Origin: Globomyces pollinis-pini
Taxonomy: Eukaryota > Chytridiomycota > Chytridiomycetes > Rhizophydiales > Globomycetaceae
Length of the DNA: 22,932 nt
Direction: 5' to 3'
Assembly (NCBI GenBank): GCA_025399215.1
Contig: MU621359.1
Location: 1-22,932 of the forward strand
Below, one piece after another: positions 17,085-22,932 of the stretch. The notes beneath the pieces were generated by a model. The model did not search any database, had not been told where the DNA came from, and was given only the letters and a program-made list of their open reading frames with translations. Numbering within the stretch: the first letter of the stretch is position 1; each line of letters starts with the position of its first letter. Made by a program: the position numbers and the translations under genes.

Positions 17085-18565
17085 ATGAACGATGAATTTT
17101 TACAGCAACTGGAAACAGAGATAGAGAACTACGATAAAAATCTTCAACTAAATGACAACGAGAACATTTTACGGTACTGGATTATCATCCGACTCAAACA
17201 ACTCTTGCATACCAAATTCACTGATTTTCGAATTGATATATTCGGTTCGTTCGGGTACGAATCAATGACTCATCATAGTACTGGCTGCTCTTTATCCGAT
17301 GGTGATTTAGACCTCTCCATCCATATCGAGGATACCCAACAGATCGATTTGGGTTACATCCGATCGTTATGTTTTCGAGCATACTGGATTGATGTCGATA
17401 CTATAGAGTATATATCACATACTCGAGTTCCAGTACTCAAATTCAAAACCACTGCAGTATAGTCATAAACTTGTAATGGTAGTGGGCTGGTTGTATCTCT
17501 GTAGATATAGTCATTAACCGAGTATCAGGATTAGATTCTTCATGTTGTGTAATAGATTGGTTTAAGAGGTATTCATTTCTAAAACCATTGGTCTTAGTAT
17601 TGAAACAGTATTTGAAGATTAATCATTTGGATGTGGTTTATAATGGTGGACTAGGTGGGTTTGCGTTGATCAATATGTTGATGGTTTTGGTACATTTGGA
17701 ATCAGATCCTAATTTAGGATTCCCTAAAGCTAGATACTTGGTAAAATTCTTTTATTTAACCATAGCTTAAATTTTTTCAATTCTATGGAAATTTTAATTA
17801 TGACGATTATGGAATTACTGTATCATCTATTCCTATCATTAAAAAACCAGTAATCATGTATATATTTATTCATAGTCCAATTGGAAAATCAAACCCACTT
17901 TCTATATACAAGATCCCACTGATCCAGATAATAACATTAGTAAATCTACTTTTAGATTTCCAGAACTAAAAATGTTGTTTAATATGACTTGTAAAGCATT
18001 CAAACATGTATTCACGAAATGGGAAACTCAAAATCAATTAAAACAACAACCTATACTATTTCAAACGTTATCATTTGGTTATAATGTGAATGTAGATATA
18101 CGGAACCGAATAGCCGAATCATTAGATAACATTCGTCGAATATGTACTGGATTACACTTATCAATCACATCACACCATGATCAACAATTGCTTGATATGT
18201 TTTTAAAACCAACTAGAAATCTCTATTTAGATTCGAATATATATAATATTGATGATGGATATAGTTCATATCGAACTCAATCCGAAAAACACTCTATCAA
18301 TACTGATTCCGAATCAATACAATCTCATAGTAATACCCATTCCTCAATATCTTCATATCGCTCCACTTCGTCAGTTTCTCGTCACACTTCCTCACCTTAT
18401 TCATCTCGATCATCATCATCTAATTTGGATCATCAATCTCAATCTATTTCCACATATCAACAATTGAAATTAAATCTAAAACGAAAACCAGTAGTGGTGG
18501 TTCAAAGTGATGATGATAGTGATGATCAAATCGCCCAACTACACAAACGTTCTAAACCTTTTTAG
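17085..18565 (+). CDS. Trf4/Cid14-type non-canonical poly(A) polymerase
   Basis: Five exons (17085-17254, 17279-17456, 17483-17740, 17766-17849, 17876-18565) give 459 residues. The nucleotidyltransferase motif is FGSFGTGCSLSDGDLDL with Ser55 and catalytic Asp64/Asp66; the third carboxylate is in SVDIVINR. PLVLVLKQYLKINHLDVVYNGGLGGFALI is the Trf4-type central block (split: PLVLVLKQYLK, then YNGGLGGFALI), followed by IQDPTDPDNNISKSTF of the PAP-associated domain. The tail is Ser-rich and ends with acidic DDDSDDQ and a basic HKRSKPF. Family knowledge: Trf4 adds short A-tails in the nuclear TRAMP complex and so marks RNAs for exosome decay. Introns are 24, 26, 25 and 26 nt. The first is a multiple of three with no stop, so unspliced RNA stays open but gets 8 extra residues in the active-site loop. 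Confidence 0.92.
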
Positions 18566-18571
18566 TATATT

Positions 18572-18577
18572 AATAAA
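18572..18577 (+). terminator. Poly(A) signal AATAAA for the Trf4-type gene
   Basis: AATAAA begins 7 nt after the TAG stop. On the opposite strand AATAAA (plus-strand TTTATT at 18645-18650) lies 24 nt after the stop of the convergent WH2-like gene, so both 3' ends share about 108 nt. Confidence 0.55.
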
Positions 18578-18673
18578 TTCAATGTTCGTTTATCCTCAAT
18601 CGTGAATCAAATGTAAATTCTATTGTAACAAAGAAACCAAAAACTTTATTGTCTTTTTTTAAAAGAAATGAGA

Positions 18674-19512
18674 TTAAGATAATACTACAGATTCTTCATC
18701 ACTCCAAGAGTGTTCTTCCAATACCGTTTGATCCGTCGTTTCCATATCATTAACAGATTGGAATTTTTCCTTTAATGCATCAATAAAGATAGATTCGTTA
18801 TCGTAGAGTGGTTTACGAGGAGTACGATCCACCGGTTTTAACTTTACTGATTTCATTTCGGTGAGTAGTGAACGCATAACTGGGATAGGTGTCATTGGCC
18901 GGGTGGTGGTTTTAGATGAGATACTTAGATTTATTTTACTTGGGGTTTGGTTATGTTTTACCAGTGGAGTTGTAGGTTCAATAAATATGGGTTGAGTAGG
19001 TAATGGTGGTGGTGTAGGTATTCGTGATTGTGATTTAACTGGTAATGGGGTTTGTTGAATAATATCTGTCTGAATTGGTTCTGTGTCCGAAATGGAATCC
19101 GAATTGAATTTGGATGGAATGGAGGGAGATTGATAACCTTCGAATTGAGATTGAGTCTGTTGTTGAATTAACCATTGGATTTTCTGTTCAAGTAATCGGA
19201 TTCGTTCTGATTCAAGTCTCAATAATCGTTCTTCAAACGAACCACTATCAGTTTGTTTTTTCAATCGGTCTTTCCCACCTGACCTTTTAATGATCTTGGA
19301 AGGTGTTTTCAGAGTACGTAATGATGTAGGACCAGTTTCTTTTACCTTTCCAGTCAATACTTGATTGATTGTTCCATAGATAGAATCAAACTATGGTTTA
19401 GAATAGACATTCATACTCTGCTTCTTACGGCTCCAAATACTGAAGTCAGAATCCCGCCTTCAGGTTCGGTAGGTTTGTTGCTGATGGTGCGTGATCTGGA
19501 TGAGGCAACCAT
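18674..19512 (-). CDS. Coiled-coil, proline-rich protein with a WH2-like motif
   Basis: Two exons (19512-19429 and 19390-18674) separated by a 38-nt intron (GTAAGA..CCATAG) give 266 residues in frame. The N-terminus is Ser/Thr-rich (SSRSRTISNKPTEPEGG), then a basic segment, a coiled coil at about 80-112 (FEERLLRLESERIRLLEQK), a Gln run, a polyproline stretch (RIPTPPPLPTQP) and near the C-terminus SLLTEMKSVKLKPV followed by an acidic tail. The last motif fits the WH2 actin-monomer pattern (LL..I......LK.V). Polyproline plus WH2 suggests a role at the actin cytoskeleton, as in WASP/WIP or verprolin-like proteins, but the similarity is to a short motif only. Thr-Pro and Ser-Pro sites suggest phosphorylation. 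Confidence 0.6.
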
Positions 19513-19769
19513 GAATTTGTTGAAAAGAATTCAAAGAAAATGTTGACGAATATTTCAACACTTGACCAAACTGCCATTAGAGCAGATTAATGGAGGATGT
19601 AGATGTAATCAAGTCAAGTCCAAGTGTATTGTGGTTTGTTGCACAATCAATGAGAATGATCAATATGCTCTGATATTTATACTACCAAGAATGAACTTGC
19701 TAAGTTCACTTCCTTTATGGTCCATTTATTCGTTGGAATGAATTAATGAATTCATTCCAGTTTGATCAT

Positions 19770-19992
19770 TTATTGAGCCATTCTACTCCACTGACAATTA
19801 CTTGAAACAATGTCCAGCAATCCAGGATTGATATTTAGTCCAGCATCCCGTGGGTACAAAATCTGCCAAGAAGTTCCTTCGCTTAACGTTGGACGTTTGG
19901 CTTGGGTACAATATGACAAAATAAGCGATAGATAGATTGTATTTTGGATTCGTTACATGTAAATGTGACACACCTTTGAACACAACCTTCAT
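19770..19992 (-). CDS. Possible small two-exon gene
   Basis: Minus exons 19992-19974 and 19900-19770, joined across a 73-nt GT..AG intron, would give 49 residues with the phrase SEGTSWQILYPRDAGLN; the stop overlaps an AATAAA. Without splicing, the same ATG opens a different 64-residue frame ending at 19798. Neither has a known family. The remaining DNA from 19513 to 20052 shows no other gene; a TTATAAAG motif on the plus strand near 20008 could serve the gene at 20053. Confidence 0.22.
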
Positions 19993-20052
19993 TGTGAATG
20001 GCGCACTTTATAAGAATGAAACTTAACCTGTTATAGTTGTTATTAGATTATT

Positions 20053-20505
20053 ATGAACATTATTGTATTTTTTGTTTTCATATCCACTATTGTCGCGACA
20101 CCTGTATTCACACAAAAGTGCCTTTGTTTCTGTCAAGATGGTGCGTTTGCTGGTTCAGAAACCAATAACACTGGATTATGTACATCTAATTTAAACATCT
20201 GCAGCTCGTTCAAGGAACTATGTATCCAACGCGGGAATGGAGGATTGATGGTAGTGGTAGACTCTCCACCAAATGCTGGAATATCTAGAGAAACATTGAA
20301 CATCAAATCAGAGAAAACACCATCAATTGCACAATCATCAGAGTCGGTTACCATTAAAGCACTCAAACTGTACTTTTTTACTAGATTGGCATTAGGTGTC
20401 CCAGTTTTCTTTTTGTGTTGCTATTACTATTACATACATCTGCCAAATCGAATCAAGAAATTGGTGTCACAAGTTCAACTGTCAAGATTAACGTCTAAAA
20501 AATAA
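20053..20505 (+). CDS. Secreted-type single-pass membrane protein with Cys-rich ectodomain
   Basis: A 150-residue intronless gene. Residues 1-20 are a signal peptide (IIVFFVFISTIVATPVFTQ, likely cleaved near A-T-P/Q). The mature N-terminus holds closely spaced cysteines: K-CLCFC, then GLC, NIC and ELC, likely disulfide-bonded. Asn/Ser/Thr-rich sequence includes a possible N-glycosylation site (NNTG). A Ser/Thr-rich stem follows, then a transmembrane helix at about 107-130 (FFTRLALGVPVFFLCC, YYYYIHL) and a short basic cytosolic tail (NRIKKLV..LTSKK) ending in di-lysine, KK. The topology is therefore type I. No family is recognised. The terminal Lys-Lys is not a perfect KKxx retrieval signal. 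Role unknown; perhaps a surface or wall-associated protein. Confidence 0.65.
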   Translation: MNIIVFFVFISTIVATPVFTQKCLCFCQDGAFAGSETNNTGLCTSNLNICSSFKELCIQRGNGGLMVVVDSPPNAGISRETLNIKSEKTPSIAQSSESVTIKALKLYFFTRLALGVPVFFLCCYYYYIHLPNRIKKLVSQVQLSRLTSKK

Positions 20506-20865
20506 AACCATCCGCGCAATGGTGTTAGTTTGTCAATACATGCGATACTCTATTTTAATATATTATCACTCCATACATGTCGACATCTATGTTTTATAGT
20601 AAAACCATTAGAATAAAACGTGAGAGCGGATTGTGCACCAGACAAACTAAACTTAAAAACTTTTTGGATATGAATTAAATTCCTTTTTCCTGACTTTGGA
20701 TACCATTTCAAAAGTAATTTTCTTTCCTTTTTTGGCACTGACGTCATTTTGTTTCTGCCTTCATTCGTTTCGAGTTGCCACCTTTAAACTGGTCCTAAAA
20801 CAAACATGTCGATATAAAATGCTAAATAAATTTCTAAATTTCTTTACATTTAATTTAATTTGGAA
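20506..20865. promoter_or_regulatory. Upstream region of the acyltransferase, with a consensus CRE
   Basis: A perfect palindromic TGACGTCA (ATF/CREB-type site) lies at 20739-20746, 120 nt before the acyltransferase start. A minus-strand 65-codon frame (20747-20550, starting MTSVPKKERKLLLKW) begins within this site. The frame is basic and of unknown family, and may be chance. The gap is otherwise AT-rich. Confidence 0.4.
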
Positions 20866-22345
20866 ATGAACGGAAAGAAAGTGAAACTTAATGGAATTGG
20901 TAAATGAATTGGATTCTTGATACGTAGAACGATTATGTACAGTTTCCGAGAATTCAAATTATAAAATTGCTATTGTCATCAGTTTAAATGGTCCGGTGGA
21001 TTTATTAGTATCAAAAATGCCAACTGCTTTCACAAAAGTATTCAATAAACATCCAAGAATGCGAAGTTTAATGTCCAAAGATACTCCTTTTACTGCAGTA
21101 ATACAGGATTATGTGACTATTGACGATGTCTTACCTCTCATATCTGCAGTAAATGTTGTTGGGGATGAATGGAAGCAGATGATTGAATTGGAATGTAATG
21201 TACCTTTTAAACGTGATATACAATTGCCATATTTCATTCGAATCTATAAACAAGATGAAAGAAATGCAAAGATGGTGATTTATGCTGATCATTATATGTC
21301 AGGTATATTTGTTGTGTCAGTTTATCATTAGATGGTACAAGTGCATTTATTATTATTAATGATATTTTAACCTCTGTCTGTAATCCAAATGCTGATTTGC
21401 CAGAACAAAAATTAACCGACAGTATATACGCAATGAAATGTTCTCCAATCAGAAGATGGTGTGAAAAGACTTTGATGAAATGCCTTCGACCTTTAATTTC
21501 ACATAGAACCAAGAGTTATCAACCATTATTTCCAATTGACAAATCTCAAGGTGATTATAGTGTTCCAATACCACGCAACCCATCAGGTGCCCTCTTTGCT
21601 GATGGTTCAGCTGAAAATATGAAATCAGCAATTCAAAACTGTAAGAAACATAGTGTGTCTGTCAATTCAGCTGTGATGGTTGCCCTACTAATCGCAGCGG
21701 TGAAGACAAAGTTCGATGAGGATACTTCAAAGTGTAACAACTTCAAAATGGCTTTGGATTGTGCTTATGATTTGCGACGTGGTTCACCTAAAACTAAGGA
21801 TTTACAGGTCGGTGCTTTTGCTAATTCAACTGTTTTGCTTGGGTATAAATCAAAAGGCGTTGACTTGGACAAAAATTTCTGGAGTGAATGTACAAGAGCG
21901 AAAAAGGAAACCATCAAGGCATATGGATTATTAACACTAACTTCCGCATGGTATTAATTTCAACCTTTGTTAATCTATTAATAGTTTTGATGTATATTTG
22001 GGAAGAAATTGTGGAAAGAGTGTGTTTGATGGTCAAAAAGGCTGTATTGTAAGTGATGTCAATATCTCAAACGTTGGCAAATGTCCATTTCCAACCACAT
22101 ATCAATTGGGATCTGACGTTATTTCAATCAATGGTCTGTATGGTCACACTACTTCAAGTCATTTATCTGCAGGAATTAACCTCTGTTTTGTTGGGATTAC
22201 TCATTTCACCTACACCATGTCATACAAATTCGATCCTTTTGCATCAAAAACGTTTTTCAACAATTTTGTAAACGCTACAGAATCTATCGGTAGTATTTCT
22301 AAAAGCGAATCTATTCGAGATGTTCTCAACAGAATCTACAATTAA
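20866..22345 (+). CDS. Condensation/alcohol-acetyltransferase superfamily acyltransferase (HxxxDG)
   Basis: Four exons (20866-20899, 20928-21302, 21332-21950, 21985-22345) with introns of 28, 29 and 34 nt give 462 residues. The active-site motif H-Y-M-S-D-G (His133, Asp137, Gly138) is split by the second intron between Ser and Asp, and is only seen after splicing. Surroundings fit the CoA-dependent acyltransferase fold: an N-terminal KHPRMRSLM helix, SVNSAVMVALLIAAV, YDLRRGSP, VGAFANSTVLLGY and a late block (SDVNISNVGKCPFP). Family knowledge: the AATase/BAHD/WES/condensation superfamily transfers acyl groups from CoA (or carrier) to alcohols or amines, with His as base. The substrate cannot be told; alcohol acetyltransferase is the plain guess. 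There is no signal peptide. Convergent with the ABC-F gene. Confidence 0.8.
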
Positions 22346-22370
22346 TATTTATAAATATTCAAATCAGTTC

Positions 22371-22376
22371 AATAAA
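22371..22376 (+). terminator. Poly(A) signal AATAAA for the acyltransferase gene
   Basis: AATAAA starts 26 nt after the TAA stop. On the minus strand AATAAA (plus-strand TTTATT at 22408-22413) lies 17 nt after the ABC-F stop, so the two convergent transcripts probably end within 84 nt of shared DNA. Confidence 0.6.
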
Positions 22377-22429
22377 ATTGTTTTTCCACGGTTATTATTC
22401 AATTTTCTTTATTTAAATCAACAACAAAT

Positions 22430-22932
22430 TCACAATTTTTTTGCCTTCTTCAATACTTTGACATAGTCACTAATACCATTCTCTAGACGTGTGAGTTTCT
22501 GATCTCGAAGCATATATACTTCATTCGTGACTGCTTCCACAAAGTGCTGGTCATGACTCACAGTAATGACCGATCCTTGGAAATTGTTGATGGCTTCAAT
22601 CACAGCTGTTATAGAGTCAATATCCAAGTGGTTCGTAGGTTCATCCAAAATCAATAAATCTGGAACATTCCAAACTGCCAATCCTGTCGCCACTCGCACA
22701 GCCTGCCCACCACTTAACGTTGTAATAGATTGCTTCATCAATTGTCCTCCAACGCCAAATCCTCCAAAATGTCCTCGGATGGCTTGTTCCGTCGATCCTG
22801 CTGGAACCTTGCTCTGAATGTATGCCAATGTCGTCATCATCGGATCCGCCGTGGCTATTTCATCCACATGGTTCTGAGAAAAGTATCCAATCTTAGCTTG
22901 TCCGTGTCTTGTAATCGTACCCTTCTGTGGTA
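22430..22932 (-). CDS. ABC-F family ATPase, C-terminal part (runs off the right edge)
   Basis: An open minus-strand frame from the edge to the stop at 22430 encodes the second half of an ABC nucleotide-binding domain. It starts after Walker A with KIGYFSQNHVDE (Q-loop), then TLSGGQAVRVATGLA (signature), DLLILDEPTNHLDIDSI (Walker B with the ABC-F-type EPTNHLD) and TVSHDQHFVE (H-loop), and ends in a short Lys-rich tail. The order and the DEPTNHLD motif place it in ABC-F: soluble ATPases without membrane domains, such as Gcn20, Arb1 or New1, that act on ribosomes. As the last NBD is followed by only about 50 residues, this is the C-terminal domain. Which subfamily cannot be fixed from this part. 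No intron is seen in the visible 503 nt. Confidence 0.9.
   Translation of the reverse strand, partial: PQKGTITRHGQAKIGYFSQNHVDEIATADPMMTTLAYIQSKVPAGSTEQAIRGHFGGFGVGGQLMKQSITTLSGGQAVRVATGLAVWNVPDLLILDEPTNHLDIDSITAVIEAINNFQGSVITVSHDQHFVEAVTNEVYMLRDQKLTRLENGISDYVKVLKKAKKL

Noticed and set aside
1..22932. tRNA or rRNA genes, transposase or reverse transcriptase
   Set aside because: I looked for tRNA B-box-like motifs and for recognisable transposase or RT motifs in the open frames and found none that hold up.

Overview
This is a eukaryotic nuclear window, AT-rich and gene-dense, most likely from an early-diverging fungus. The fungal placement is an inference from the reconstructed AMP deaminase and the mix of gene families; no rRNA or other phylogenetic marker is present. 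There are no bacterial operons. Most genes are split by spliceosomal GT..AG introns, usually only 24-34 nt long, with a TAAY-like branch motif just before the AG. Because of this, single open frames badly under-describe the genes. I rebuilt seven multi-exon genes by requiring conserved protein blocks, legal splice sites and a continuous frame; each one closes exactly.

Layout: 1-3000 is decayed and gene-poor (the tail of a gene, a frameshifted endonuclease-like pseudogene, coding-like scraps). At 3284-3359 lies an inverted copy of the AMP deaminase 3' end. Then come BRCC36-type deubiquitinase (-, 3467-4400) and AMP deaminase (+, 4654-7792), divergent from a shared 253-nt promoter region. A membrane-anchored glycosyltransferase with two different GT domains follows (-, 7894-10613), then a small two-repeat Cys3His protein (-), a CBM21 glycogen-targeting PP1 subunit (+), a TVP38/TMEM64-type membrane protein (-), a doubtful tiny membrane protein (+), a relic of the Trf4 tail, an F-box/SDS22-like LRR protein (-), a Trf4-type non-canonical poly(A) polymerase (+), a coiled-coil/proline-rich/WH2-like protein (-), a secreted-type single-pass membrane protein (+), an HxxxDG acyltransferase (+), and the C-terminal part of an ABC-F ATPase (-, running off the right edge).

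The genes do not form a pathway. They are housekeeping or regulatory functions in alternating orientation with very short 3'-3' gaps (about 80-110 nt between AMP deaminase and the glycosyltransferase, Trf4 and the WH2-like gene, acyltransferase and ABC-F).

The most unusual signal is in the introns. In two genes the expected short intron is replaced by three or four intron-sized GT..AG units placed head to tail with no exon between them: 3992-4118 in BRCC36 and 10510-10593 in the glycosyltransferase, where two 26-nt units are related to each other. A similar four-unit array of near-identical 21/26-nt repeats sits between genes at 11349-11442, and two introns of the TVP38-like gene (13143-13169, 13509-13541) differ only by small indels. 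Together these point to intron birth or growth by local duplication of AG|GT-bounded segments. All splicing statements are predictions from sequence.
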